Shown: positions 17,207 to 26,848, numbered from the stretch's first letter. The stretch: DNA of 64,000 bases from Ornithinicoccus hortensis (GCF_006716185.1 NZ_VFOP01000001.1:1-64000), one strand, 5' to 3'. Program-made: numbers and translations. Notes: a model not told the origin generated them from the sequence alone.

Positions 17207-18340
17207 TTACAAGCTCGAGAAGAGGAACTTACCGAAACGCTCGCGCTTACCTGTCACACGGCTGGTGTCCAGAGCACGTGATTCCGAACTCGGGCCGCTC
17301 CCTTCGAGCCCACGCGATTCAAGGCTACCGAGACGACCAACATTACCTTCTCTCACGAGTTTTGAACCCAGCGCAAATACGGAGCTATGCTTAATGTCGT
17401 AATATGCGGAGCGAACCTTAACGATACCTTGCATCCCAAGGCGGGCGCCAATAATGTGTGGATGGAATCTCTGCGTAAGCATAAAGTTCGTCTCGCCCAC
17501 AGGGATACCCTCGACAAGCCCACGCACCCAAACAGGTTCAACATTGCGGAACCGGTCTGCGAGAATGCTGAATGAGGCCGCGTCTTGTGGAGTACACAGC
17601 CAGAAGTACACCTTGTCAAACTCGCCTACGAAGGTCCCGGGCAACCTCTCAAGCACAGGCGCAGAAGCAGCATCTCCAATCAAAGAAATATGCAGCGCAG
17701 CACCGGCGATCGGAACCTCTGAAACGGGCTGGACGAAACAGTCATCCAGTCCAAGATGTACTTCAGCATCTGCGGCGATCCGCTTAACCCATTCATATGA
17801 CCAGTCGTCCCTAACCTCCAGCAAAGCATACGCCCGGAATGCGTCAGCGAGAACTCCCTCTTCTGCAGGTCTAAGCGCCGCGAAAGGCCCGAGGCCGATC
17901 CCGGTAGCTATAGAGGTCGTACCCGCACGTTTCGCAAGTGCGGCACCGAGGCCGAGAGTGAAACCATGGGAAGGCCACTTGTCATTCAAGTATCCTCCGC
18001 CGTGCAGGTGGAAACTGCTGACATCTTCGAGCTCGGAAGCCAGGGCGACAAACGGCTCCCCAGAAGGGCGCTTGTCAAAGAAGTTGAGCCCTATTTTGAC
18101 AGCCTCCACGAACGAAATCTTCCCTAGCTTGTACCTAGCCCTGGCTACTGAGTCGCTAAGCTTCAGCCGCGGGAAATCGTCCTCCAGCAGTGACTTGAGT
18201 ACGGGCTGACTCGCCCCTGCAACGATGAGCTCACCGCTCGAAGCATGCCCCAACGCGCTCTGATACCAGTCGACCCATGATCGAATGATCAACTCATCGC
18301 CATAATTAGGGACTCCCGCCCCGCCAATAAGATAGTGCAT
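17207..18340 (-). CDS. Polysaccharide pyruvyl transferase family protein
   Basis: The 377-residue protein starts at ATG 18340 behind GGAGAG. Motifs: GGAGVPNYGDELII at the N-terminus, FHLHGGGYLNDKW around residue 113, a GIGLGPFA strand and a C-terminal RFHPHIIGARLGMQG. This matches the CsaB/pyruvyltransferase fold, with the conserved His in a loop binding the donor. It lies in a minus-strand group with a second pyruvyltransferase-type gene and the large GT2-glycerophosphotransferase, and its codon use is also less GC-rich than elsewhere. The acceptor is unknown. Confidence 0.85.
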   Translation of the reverse strand: MHYLIGGAGVPNYGDELIIRSWVDWYQSALGHASSGELIVAGASQPVLKSLLEDDFPRLKLSDSVARARYKLGKISFVEAVKIGLNFFDKRPSGEPFVALASELEDVSSFHLHGGGYLNDKWPSHGFTLGLGAALAKRAGTTSIATGIGLGPFAALRPAEEGVLADAFRAYALLEVRDDWSYEWVKRIAADAEVHLGLDDCFVQPVSEVPIAGAALHISLIGDAASAPVLERLPGTFVGEFDKVYFWLCTPQDAASFSILADRFRNVEPVWVRGLVEGIPVGETNFMLTQRFHPHIIGARLGMQGIVKVRSAYYDIKHSSVFALGSKLVREGNVGRLGSLESRGLEGSGPSSESRALDTSRVTGKRERFGKFLFSSL

Positions 18341-18391
18341 ATAGCTCTCCGTTCGTCAAGTACACTGGTTTCGGGACAACCAAATATGATT

Positions 18392-21300
18392 CTACTTGGA
18401 CCTATTGGGATCCGAGATTGTATTCAGAATAGCGTCAACTGCGCGTGAGCTCGCGCTACCGTCGTCCCATGAGACAAATTCTTTTGCCAACGCGTCGTAC
18501 TGTGAACCATACTTTGCCTTGAAGGTATCAAGGCGTGCGAGTTCCGAAACCAGATCGGGCACGTTTTGCACGAGCGGACCAGCAAGAACATCTTGAAATT
18601 CCATGTACATGCCACGATTCGCGAGATACTCGTCCAGGTCGGGAGCGAAGTAGACAATAGGATTACCGGTGCACAGGTAGTCGAACATGATCGACGAATA
18701 GTCTGTGACCAATACATCCGAAGCAATCATCAGTTCGTTCACGTCTGGATACGACGTCACGTCGATGACACGCGACCCGCCCTCCCTCCGCGCGACCCCA
18801 GCACGAAGGTTGAACGAGTGTCCGCGAACGAGGACCGTGGTGTTCTCACCTATCTGTTCAGCGAGGTCCTCTGGATCAAAGAATTCAACCATAGGGCTCG
18901 AATAACCATTCGCCCCAACATCACGCCAAGTAGGTGCGTACAGCACCGCGCGACTTCCCTCAGTTATCCCGACATTCGCTCGAAGTCGAGCCTTTTCCTC
19001 CGGGGTTGAATTCACGAGCCGGTCGTTACGGGGATACCCGATCTCCAGGATCTTCCCATCGTAATAGAATTCACGGCTCGCGATAGACGTGAAGAACTTG
19101 TTAGGCGAGATCAGTGCGTCCCACTCGCTCGCCTCCCTACGCGCGCGGGCAGCTTTACCAGCAGCCCAACGGGACTCTTGCTCTATTTCCGAGCGACCGA
19201 TGAACTTCAACGGAGTCCCGTGCCAGGTCTGCAAATAGTACTGGAAGGCGCGGTCACCGTAGGAGTCGATGCCACCGTAGTTGTTCACGACAACTCGTGC
19301 CGTAGATAGCAGTTCAAACCACTCAGATGTACCTCTGACCAGCTTCCGTGCGCCCAGCGGCACATCAATCGAGGTGTCAGTAACGGCCCAAAAATACTCG
19401 AACGGGAGATTGCGGCTCCTCATCTCCTGAAGAATTGCAAGGCCCGAATCTCCCGCGGGCCCTCCCATATTCACAGAGAACACGGCCGCCTCACGCGGAG
19501 TGACGTCATCGTCCCCCAACTCGCGCCATGCGTTGCGCATGCGGTCATGGTTATACCGTCCACGCTCATGAACGGTGAGTGGGGCTTTGATCCCTAGTGA
19601 GAACTCCAGCGTATCTGAGAGGACGTGCAGGCGCCCGTGACAAAGAGACCCTGTCCATTCAAGCGGCAGAGCGGACTGGAGGAGCGCAGTGGAGGAGCGT
19701 ACTCGCTGCTTGCAGTGAGTTCCGTCTGCATGCCACAGTCGAATTCTATACTCCCCAGGCTTCCATGCGGCCGTATTGCCGAAGCGATCCTTCACCTCTA
19801 GATTCGCCCGAATTTCAAATCTGCCGTTTTCCAGGTTTATAAATTCGCAATGACGGACCTTGTTGCCATCGGCGTCCCAGAATTCTCCCTTATGTTCCAT
19901 TGTGTCGTCGCCGAAGTTGATTCCCGCCAGGATGAGTCTATTTGCTTCGAAACGCGCTTCGCCTACTTCAAATAGACAGCACTTGTCAATAAGCAACAAC
20001 TCTTGGGCAGAATTATTGCGTACCTCCCACCCGGCTGATTCGGTTGGTAGGCTGCTTGAGTCGGTGGCGCAAGAGGGGTATAAAGTGCTGCCATCATCCA
20101 GAGTTACCGAAGGCCGCCAAGCGTTTAGATTTCCGCCCGCTTCGCCACGATGCGCCATGTCGTGGGTATCAAATTGAACGCGAAGCCCACCATGCTTGCC
20201 CGTTCCGAGCAATTTACCGCGGACCTCGGACGAATCCCACAAGCGCGTCATCGCGGCACCCGTAATTCTTTCTTCCGTGGGTGAGAGTTCGATGTCGATG
20301 AGGTCATCATGCACTCTAACCTCGAGCACTTCTGCGCGAGGCGGGAGGGTAACGAAAGCAAGAGGTTTACCCCACGGCTGCCACGAAAACATTCCGTGAT
20401 GCGCTGGGCCGACGCAGGTACTGACTCCGGCACGGATGGCCCCGCCACGCCAGTAGCCAGAGGCAACAGATTCCCAGGAGCGCCCGCGATATTGCACTTT
20501 CACCCACACATCCCAACGTTGAGTGGATGCTAGGAGGACGTCTCCGAATATGGAATCTAGGGACTGGTCGATCCGGAATCCACACTCCGTGCGATCGGCT
20601 AATCCGGACCCCCAGTAGCCATTGGCTTCAGGGGATGGGAAGGGTTGCGGCTCCAGCGAAACAGTCGCTCTCTCATCATTACGCAAATACACTTCGATTG
20701 TCGCTTCCTGAGGGTCTGGCACGTACTCGAGGAACGCGAAGCCGGTCATTTGCATCCTTCCCCCGGCGACCCTTGCGTCAGTAATGCATTGCCGGAGATA
20801 GACGTAGCGTTCCATCGACGCATCGTCGCCCGGTGCGAGGACTCCCAGCAACCTGGGATCCCAATCAATGTCGGCAACGAGGCCTGCATCGCCTGCGATA
20901 ATCGGAATCTCGTGGAATCGGTTTCTGACTTCTCCCGCGTTGGTCTCTGCCTCGCTTGGATCACCGAAAAGCTGGGTAAGGTACAGCACTCTTCTGTCGA
21001 GGGCGAGTCGATCCTTCGTCTCTCGGGACGCGAGTCCCCAATACTTTTTTAGGCTACGCATGTAGATCGCATCAAAGTCTTTCGCCCTCCCTAGGTAAGG
21101 AGAGTATACCGGCAGATCTCCCTCTAGGGCCTTGAATACAATCGTTTGCACTTCTTTGCCGGGTGCGCCGAGGCCGAGCCGTAGATCTAGAATCCTGTCA
21201 ACCATTTCCATCTTGTCGCGGAGATTGTTAACCTCGCCGCGCTTTTGGGTGATAGAAGTCTTATCTTCTCGTTCGCGATAAAGATATGTAGTGTCGAGCA

Positions 21301-22042
21301 CGACATCGATCGATCGGGCCGCAGAGAACGCCTGCGCCATGGGTAGCATATCTTCGTAAAGCTTACCCTCGGGAAAGGTTATCTTTGATCGCCGGAAAAA
21401 GTTCCTCCGGAATACTTTATTCCAAGCAGTGGTGTCGAATAGCAACTCCGGATGGCTCTCAAGGGTAACTGCCCTTGCGACCTTATGATCCTGACCCAGG
21501 GTGCCAAAATTATCTCGTCGGTGGCTGTAGGTCTGATTCCAGGCCTGCCACCGTCGTCCTCCCTGGAAGCGCTGTACGTTTCCGGTAGAAATATCTGATC
21601 CTGTTATTTCCAGGGACTCGACCAGGAGGCGGAATGCGTCTTTGGGGACGATGTCGTCCGAGTCTACAAAGGAGAGGTATTTTCCGGTCGCAAGCTTTGC
21701 GCCATTATTCCGCGCATTGGAGAGCCCGCCATTGACCTGATGTAAGACCTTTATACGATCGTCTTCTCGCTTCCAGGCATCGCACATCGCGCCGCAAGAG
21801 TCAGGCGAACCATCGTCTACCAGAATGATCTCGAGGTTCCGGTAAGACTGCTCGACGATTGATTCAATGCATGGATTGAGGTACTCCTCTACCTTGTAGA
21901 CCGGAACTACAACCGATAGCAGAATCTGATCTTTTTCAGTTCGCCGTGCATAAAGTTCACGACGGACACCCTCCGGAACTACCTGCCTCCACACCTTCTT
22001 GAGTGGCTTCAGGAGCGAGGGGGGCAAATTCTCGAGCATCAT
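18392..22042 (-). CDS. Large GT2 glycosyltransferase fused to CDP-glycerol glycerophosphotransferase
   Basis: The 1216-residue protein begins with tandem ATGs (22042, 22039). Residues 40-290 are a GT2 domain (LLSVVVPVYKVEEYL, LVDDGSPDSC, SFVDSDDIV). The middle 500 residues are beta-rich without a family I can name. The C-terminal ~400 residues are a TagB/TagF-like domain: YYLQTWHGTPLKF, IGYPRNDRL, VLYAPTWRDV, RGHSF and DVLVTDYSSIMFDYL. It probably builds a glycosylated polyol-phosphate polymer at the cytoplasmic membrane face. Its codon use is visibly less GC-rich than that of tagD just upstream (four bases away), so the join between them may be a recombination seam. Confidence 0.9.
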   Translation of the reverse strand: MMLENLPPSLLKPLKKVWRQVVPEGVRRELYARRTEKDQILLSVVVPVYKVEEYLNPCIESIVEQSYRNLEIILVDDGSPDSCGAMCDAWKREDDRIKVLHQVNGGLSNARNNGAKLATGKYLSFVDSDDIVPKDAFRLLVESLEITGSDISTGNVQRFQGGRRWQAWNQTYSHRRDNFGTLGQDHKVARAVTLESHPELLFDTTAWNKVFRRNFFRRSKITFPEGKLYEDMLPMAQAFSAARSIDVVLDTTYLYREREDKTSITQKRGEVNNLRDKMEMVDRILDLRLGLGAPGKEVQTIVFKALEGDLPVYSPYLGRAKDFDAIYMRSLKKYWGLASRETKDRLALDRRVLYLTQLFGDPSEAETNAGEVRNRFHEIPIIAGDAGLVADIDWDPRLLGVLAPGDDASMERYVYLRQCITDARVAGGRMQMTGFAFLEYVPDPQEATIEVYLRNDERATVSLEPQPFPSPEANGYWGSGLADRTECGFRIDQSLDSIFGDVLLASTQRWDVWVKVQYRGRSWESVASGYWRGGAIRAGVSTCVGPAHHGMFSWQPWGKPLAFVTLPPRAEVLEVRVHDDLIDIELSPTEERITGAAMTRLWDSSEVRGKLLGTGKHGGLRVQFDTHDMAHRGEAGGNLNAWRPSVTLDDGSTLYPSCATDSSSLPTESAGWEVRNNSAQELLLIDKCCLFEVGEARFEANRLILAGINFGDDTMEHKGEFWDADGNKVRHCEFINLENGRFEIRANLEVKDRFGNTAAWKPGEYRIRLWHADGTHCKQRVRSSTALLQSALPLEWTGSLCHGRLHVLSDTLEFSLGIKAPLTVHERGRYNHDRMRNAWRELGDDDVTPREAAVFSVNMGGPAGDSGLAILQEMRSRNLPFEYFWAVTDTSIDVPLGARKLVRGTSEWFELLSTARVVVNNYGGIDSYGDRAFQYYLQTWHGTPLKFIGRSEIEQESRWAAGKAARARREASEWDALISPNKFFTSIASREFYYDGKILEIGYPRNDRLVNSTPEEKARLRANVGITEGSRAVLYAPTWRDVGANGYSSPMVEFFDPEDLAEQIGENTTVLVRGHSFNLRAGVARREGGSRVIDVTSYPDVNELMIASDVLVTDYSSIMFDYLCTGNPIVYFAPDLDEYLANRGMYMEFQDVLAGPLVQNVPDLVSELARLDTFKAKYGSQYDALAKEFVSWDDGSASSRAVDAILNTISDPNRSK

Positions 22043-22046
22043 GCTC

Positions 22047-22451
22047 TCAGTTATCTCCTCTGTTGTTCTTGTGCAGATCTACTTTGATCCGGGTCGAGGA
22101 AATGTCGGGGGTTCTTGGTAGGTAAACCACCTCGCAATGCTCTTCCAAGAAGTCGAACTTGCCTTCCCAGTCGTCACCGATCACAAAGGTGTCGATGTTG
22201 TAACGCGCAACGTCATGCGTCTTCTGCTCCCATGTGCGCTCCGGGATGACGAGGTCCACGAACCGCACCGCCTCGAGCATCCGCCGGCGTTGCTCCCAGG
22301 AGTAGTAGCAGCGCTTGCCCTTGCCCTCGTTGAACTCGTCGGTGGAGAGTGCCACCACCAGGTAGTCGCCGAGCGCTCGCGCACGTCGGAGCAGTTCGAT
22401 GTGCCCGTAGTGGAGCAGGTCGTACGTGCCGTAGGTGATTACTCGCTGCAT
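22047..22451 (-). CDS. tagD: Glycerol-3-phosphate cytidylyltransferase
   Basis: The 134-residue protein is placed at ATG 22451, with AAAGG upstream; a further-out start would add a non-homologous tail. It has the nucleotidyltransferase signature HYGH (His14, His17) after RVITYGTYDLL, WEQRRRMLEAV, IGDDWEGKFDFL and the C-terminal RTPDISSTRIK, equivalent to the RTxxISTT motif. It makes CDP-glycerol from CTP and glycerol-3-phosphate, the donor for the TagF-type domains encoded here. Its length matches the family (about 130). It is followed after four bases by the large glycerophosphotransferase, which is its natural partner. Confidence 0.94.
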   Translation of the reverse strand: MQRVITYGTYDLLHYGHIELLRRARALGDYLVVALSTDEFNEGKGKRCYYSWEQRRRMLEAVRFVDLVIPERTWEQKTHDVARYNIDTFVIGDDWEGKFDFLEEHCEVVYLPRTPDISSTRIKVDLHKNNRGDN

Positions 22452-22514
22452 TCTGTGCCTTTCGTGGTCGTCGGGACTCCCCGTCGCTGTGCGTTCATCC
22501 AATGTTCAGGGTAC

Positions 22515-23940
22515 CTAGAGGTTCTTGTCATCCTGCTGCGCGGTACGTGACCCGACTGTGCCGCGCATCGCATCGACGATCATTCCTCTGAGGTGGGCGA
22601 TGCTCTCCCGAGCGCTGTTCACCTCATGGACAGGGCCCTGATCCGCATCGAGTGCGGTGCGAACGAGATCGATGATTTGGTCCTGGTTCCTGGACATCAG
22701 CAGACCGAGGTCCTCCGGCCATCGGCCGTAGAAGCCTCGCTCGACATCGCGGTACCACTCGAGATCGGGAGCGTGGACGAGCATCGGCTTCCCCGTCAGC
22801 CGGTAGTCGAAGAAGATGCTCGAGTAGTCAGTGACGAGCACGTCGCTGGCGAGCATGAGGTCCTCGACGTGCGGGTACGCGCTCACATCGATCACTCCCG
22901 GCCCCTCTGCCCGGAGTCCGTTCATGTGGTGGCTCCGCACGAGCACCCGGGCACCCGTCTCCGCCGCCAGCCTCTCCGGATCCATCAGGGCGCGCAGCGA
23001 CTCCTCCCCCGAGGCCCGGCGCATCCTCTCGCGCCACGTCGGTGCGTACAACACCACCCTGTCGTCTGCGGGTATCCCCAGCTCGTTCCTCACGCGGGCA
23101 CGGCCGCGGTCCCCCTGCGCCAGGCGGACGTTGCATGGCTGCTCGCCGAGATGGACCGGACCGTCGTACTGCAGAGCTGACCGCAGCCGGCGCTCCGCCT
23201 CCCCGTCCTGCGCCAGTAGCAGGTCCCACTCCCCCGCCTGCCGCCGGATGAGGCGTCGATATACCAGAGGCGTGAAGCTGGGTGGGGCGTCGTGGATGAG
23301 CCTCTTGATCGGCGTCCCGTGCCAGGTCTGCACGACCATCTGCCCGGGCAGCTTCGAGAACCAATGCGGGAAGTTGTTGTTCGTGATCAGGACCTGGGAG
23401 GTGCGCAGTGCCGAGAACCATGCCTCGGTGCCCGCGACCACCGGCGTCGCGCCGGGAGGCACCGGAACGGTCCCGTCCACCACGGACCACCATAGGGGAG
23501 CTCCTGTGTCCCCTTGGAGAGCGTCGAGGATCGCTCGAGGGTTTCCACCGGAGGACTTCCCGTTGAACGATTCGAAGAAGACGCCTGGCCGCAGCGGTCC
23601 GAAGTCCTTCCCGATCAGCCGGCTCCTGCCGGCACGGGTGCGCTCTCTCCTCGACAGCGGCGGGCCCAGGGTGATCCCGAGCGCACCGCCTTTCTGCGGG
23701 GTGAGGCGCACGCTGCGGCACGCCCCCTCGACGTAGTGCTCGCCCTTTCGCAGCTCTCGTCCCGCACGCGCCCATCCCCCGGGCCCGTCGTCGTCTCCGA
23801 GTGACCACCGCACGAAATACCCGTCGGAGAGGAATGATCCGTCGGAGAGATCGAGGTCAGCGCTCCAGCGCCCTCCCTCGCTCTCCCGCGCCGACAGGCA
23901 CGCCGCGCTCTCCGCGACGCCGCAACGACGTATTCGGGGT
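22515..23940 (-). pseudogene. 5'-truncated CDP-glycerol glycerophosphotransferase
   Basis: Homology to the C-terminal half of the 1018-residue protein at 6064-9120 begins near the codons for RRCGVAES (about 23930). It includes LSDGYFVRW, FFESFNGKSSGGNP, VQTWHGTPIKRL, VLYAPTWRERM and LVTDYSSIFFDYR. No GT2 domain or proper start precedes it; upstream the sequence belongs to a different gene on the other strand. The catalytic domain itself is complete, so a shortened product could be made from an internal start, but the gene looks broken. Codon use is strongly GC-rich, unlike the 18392-22042 relative. Confidence 0.75.
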
Positions 23941-23946
23941 GAATTC

Positions 23947-24237
23947 GTGCCCGACACGGTCGATGCGCGATGGGAGGCGGGTCCGAGGAACACCATCGCG
24001 ATCATCCAGAACCGTCATGACCGCATCTTCTACGAGAATCAGTTCCTGCCCTTCGCCGAGCGCCATGCCGCGAGCGATGCGGTCTTCCATCTGCTGCGCG
24101 ACGACGGCGAGGGCCACCGGCATGTTCCGCGTCCCGAGCTCGAGCGGGTGATCACCGCCGTCGCGGCCGCGCCCCCGCTCCGGGAGGCGCTGCGCGATCT
24201 CGGGTTCCGCACCGGGGTGCCGGCCGACGATAGCTGA
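23947..24237 (+). pseudogene. C-terminal fragment of an unassigned protein
   Basis: About 97 codons of convincing coding sequence with strong GC3 bias (TIAIIQNRHDRIFYENQF, then RHAASDAVFHLLRDDGEG) ending in a stop at 24237. No credible start or ribosome site precedes it, and the upstream bases belong to the inverted glycerophosphotransferase remnant. I do not recognise the family. It is most simply the tail of a gene whose front was lost at the same junction that truncated its neighbour. Confidence 0.55.
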
Positions 24238-24241
24238 CAGA

Positions 24242-24273
24242 CCCGGCGCCCACGCGCGGCCCCCGGTGCCGGG
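24242..24273. terminator. Possible bidirectional hairpin terminator
   Basis: CCCGGCGCC (24242-24250) can pair with GGTGCCGGG (24265-24273) over nine positions with one G-U, loop 14. It lies between two converging gene ends (24237 and 24285). There is no T-run, so it is only a candidate. Confidence 0.35.
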
Positions 24274-24284
24274 CGTTCAGCCCT

Positions 24285-25365
24285 TCAGGCGCGGAAGTCC
24301 GTAGGCCGCGTCTCGGCACCGAGGAACTTCCACCGGATCGCCTCCACCGTGCGCTCCGCGGCCCTGCCGTCGCCGTAGGGGTTCACGGCGTTCGCCATCC
24401 CGGAGTAGGCCTCCTCTGAGTCCAGGAGCAGGGAGACCTCGTCGACGAGGCGCTGCGGATGGGTGCCGATGAGCTTCACCGTGCCGGCGATGACGGCTTC
24501 CGGGCGCTCGGTGTTCTCACGCATTACCAGGACCGGCTTGCCGAGGCTGGGCGCCTCCTCCTGCACCCCGCCCGAGTCGGTGAGCACGACGTGGGCGAGG
24601 CTGAGCGCCCGCGTGAACTCGGCATAGGCGAGCGGCTCGATGAGCAGGACGGTCTCCACGCCGTCGACGGCCGGACGGATCGCCGCACGGACCTTGGGGT
24701 TGCGGTGGATCGGGAAGACCACGGTGAGATCGGGGTACTTCCTCGCGATCTCCGCGATGGCGCGGCCGATGCCCTCCATCGCGGATCCCAGGTTCTCGCG
24801 GCGATGCGCCGTCACGAGCAGGAGCCTCCCCGCGGTGCCCGCCAGGTGGGCCTGCTGCAGCGCCTCGAGCCGCTCGTCCTCGAAGCGGACCGCGAGGTGC
24901 TCCGTGGCGTACATGAGCGTGTCGACGACGGAGTTGCCGGTGACCACGATGTCGTTCTCGCTGACGTCCTCGCGCGTCAGGTTCGACTTCGAGGTCTCGG
25001 TGGGCGCCAGGTGCAGCGCCGCGATCTGGCTGGTGAGCTTGCGGTTGGCCTCCTCCGGGAACGGGGAGTCGATATGTCCCGAGCGGAGGCCCGCCTCCAG
25101 GTGGACCACCGGGACGCGGCGGTTGAAGGCAGCGATCGCCGCTCCCATCACCGTCGAGGTGTCGCCCTGGACGAGGACGACGTCGGGCTGCTCCTGCTCC
25201 AGGATCCCGTCGACGCCGGTGATTACCTTGCCCACGATCGAGTTGAGCGTCTGGTCCCCTGCCATGATGTCGAGGTCGTGGTCAGGCGTGATCTCGAACA
25301 GAGAATTCACCTGATCGAGCATCTCCCGATGCTGTCCCGTCACCACGATGACGTTCTCCATATCC
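24285..25365 (-). pseudogene. wecB: UDP-N-acetylglucosamine 2-epimerase, 5' end removed at an IS
   Basis: The remaining 358 residues align with non-hydrolysing UDP-GlcNAc 2-epimerase (UDP-GlcNAc to UDP-ManNAc): VTGQHREMLDQV, VQGDTSTVMG, HLEAGLRSG, PFPEEANR, TAHRREN, LTDSGGVQEEAPSLGKPVLVMR and NPYGDG. The first ~30 residues, including the FGTRPEAIKMAP nucleotide-binding strand, are missing; the ISL3 element begins four bases before the internal ATG at 25361. The enzyme would normally feed ManNAc to a TagA-type transferase. Without the first strand the product is expected to be inactive. Confidence 0.85.
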
Positions 25366-26792
25366 GGCTCTTCGCATTCAAGGGTGTAGTTGGGGTCTGA
25401 ATCCGCCGGCCTCGAGGAGTGCGCGTGCGATGTAGTTGGTGAGGTTGCGGAACCCGAGGGCGGAGCCCCTCAGGTGCTCGAGGCGGCCATTGATCGCTTC
25501 TGTAGGCCCATTCGATGTGCGGGGACGGTCGAAGTAGGCCAGGACGTCCTCGGCGCGGCGGGTCAGGGTGCGTCCGAGCCTGCGCAGCTCGCTCAGACCG
25601 GCCGGGACGCCCTGGCGGACGGCATCGATCACCGACTGCATCTGCTCGCGGCCCTGGCTGCGGTCGGGTTCGCGGTAGGCGGCGACCATTCGCTGGTAGA
25701 TGCCCCAGGTCGCCTCGACCGCGACGTGCTGCTCGACCGCGAAGAGCGCCTCAAGGCGGGCTTGCTGCTTGTCGGTGAGCAGGTCAGCGCCGGTGTGCAG
25801 GGTCCGCCGGGCCGAGTACAGCGGGTCGCCCTTGCGGCCTCGGTGCCCGCAGGTCTCCTGCTGGACTCGGCGACGACAGTCGTCCATCGCCTCCCCGGCC
25901 AGCTGGACTACGTGAAACGGATCCATCACGCTGACCGCCTCGGGCAGCTCTTCGGTGGTGGCGGTCTTGAAGCCACTGAAACCATCCATGGCCACCACCT
26001 GCACCCCGTCGCGCCAGGTCTGTTCCCGCTCGTCCAGCCAGGTCTTGAACGCTTTCTTCGAGCGGCCCTCGACCATGTCCAGCAGCCGCGCCGGCCCAGT
26101 CCCGTCACGGACCGGGGTCAGGTCGATGATCACCGTGATGAACTTGTCCCCGCGACGGGTGTGACGCCAACAATGCTCATCGACCCCGAGGACCTCGACC
26201 CCGTCCAGACGGGCCGGATCGTCGATCAGCAGCCGGTGTCCTTCGGCCAGGACAGCATCGTTGGCGGTGTGCCACGCCACGCCCAGCCCCTCGGCGACGC
26301 GAGCCATGGACAGGTGCTGGACCACGATGCCGACCAGGGCCCAGGCCAGCCCGCCCCGGGAGATCTTCGCCCGTGGCTCGGCCGCGGCGGTGGTGTCCTG
26401 ACGCCACACGTGACCGCACTCGGAGCACCGGTACCGGCGCACCGTGACCAGCAGGGTGGTGGGACGCCACCCGAACGGCGCGTGCGCGAGCCGACGGACG
26501 ACGGTGTCCCTGGCCACGCCCTGGCAGCCGCACCGGCGGCACCAGTCGTCGGGGTCCACGACCCGACACTTCAAGACGGCGCGGTCGGGCTCGAGCAGCT
26601 GGCCGGTCGCCTCCAGGCCGAGCTCGTCCAGGCGGGTGAAGGTGGTCAGGTCGGGGCAGGCGAAGGTAGTAGCGTCAGGCACGTCGAGGTCTTTCGGATG
26701 GGCGGTGTGAGAACTCCCATCATCGGAAGACCTCGACCCTCATCCAGCGAGCGACGCGCGGACGACCGTTACACCCTCAACTGCGAAGAGCC
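25366..26792 (-). mobile_element. Intact ISL3-family insertion sequence, copy without target duplication
   Basis: 1427 bp, same ends and length as the copy at 14283-15709 and, as far as can be read, the same sequence. Flanking octamers differ (CCATATCC on the left, ACCAATCT on the right), so one side has been rearranged or deleted since insertion. It directly abuts the broken wecB. Confidence 0.93.
25378..26682 (-). CDS. ISL3-family transposase
   Basis: The 434-residue protein (GTG start at 26682) is identical in translation to the transposase at 14295-15599, with the same zinc-binding cysteines, VLGVDEH, MDPFHVVQ and C-terminal TEAINGR block. It is intact. Two identical direct copies 9.7 kb apart provide homology for deletion or amplification of the segment between them. 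Confidence 0.95.
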   Translation of the reverse strand: MPDATTFACPDLTTFTRLDELGLEATGQLLEPDRAVLKCRVVDPDDWCRRCGCQGVARDTVVRRLAHAPFGWRPTTLLVTVRRYRCSECGHVWRQDTTAAAEPRAKISRGGLAWALVGIVVQHLSMARVAEGLGVAWHTANDAVLAEGHRLLIDDPARLDGVEVLGVDEHCWRHTRRGDKFITVIIDLTPVRDGTGPARLLDMVEGRSKKAFKTWLDEREQTWRDGVQVVAMDGFSGFKTATTEELPEAVSVMDPFHVVQLAGEAMDDCRRRVQQETCGHRGRKGDPLYSARRTLHTGADLLTDKQQARLEALFAVEQHVAVEATWGIYQRMVAAYREPDRSQGREQMQSVIDAVRQGVPAGLSELRRLGRTLTRRAEDVLAYFDRPRTSNGPTEAINGRLEHLRGSALGFRNLTNYIARALLEAGGFRPQLHP

Positions 26793-26848
26793 ACCAATCT
26801 CTTTAGACTCGTGCGCGGTCCCTCGATTTCGATTAGATAGGAAACCTC

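Noticed and set aside
23042-23736. Several plus-strand frames opposite the truncated glycerophosphotransferase
   Set aside because: They are antisense shadows; the minus-strand frame carries the HGTP, APTW and TDYSS motifs.
14275-26800. Composite transposon bounded by the two intact IS copies
   Set aside because: Outer flanks (GCTTTACA and ACCAATCT) do not match, and the left copy has its own target duplication on both sides.
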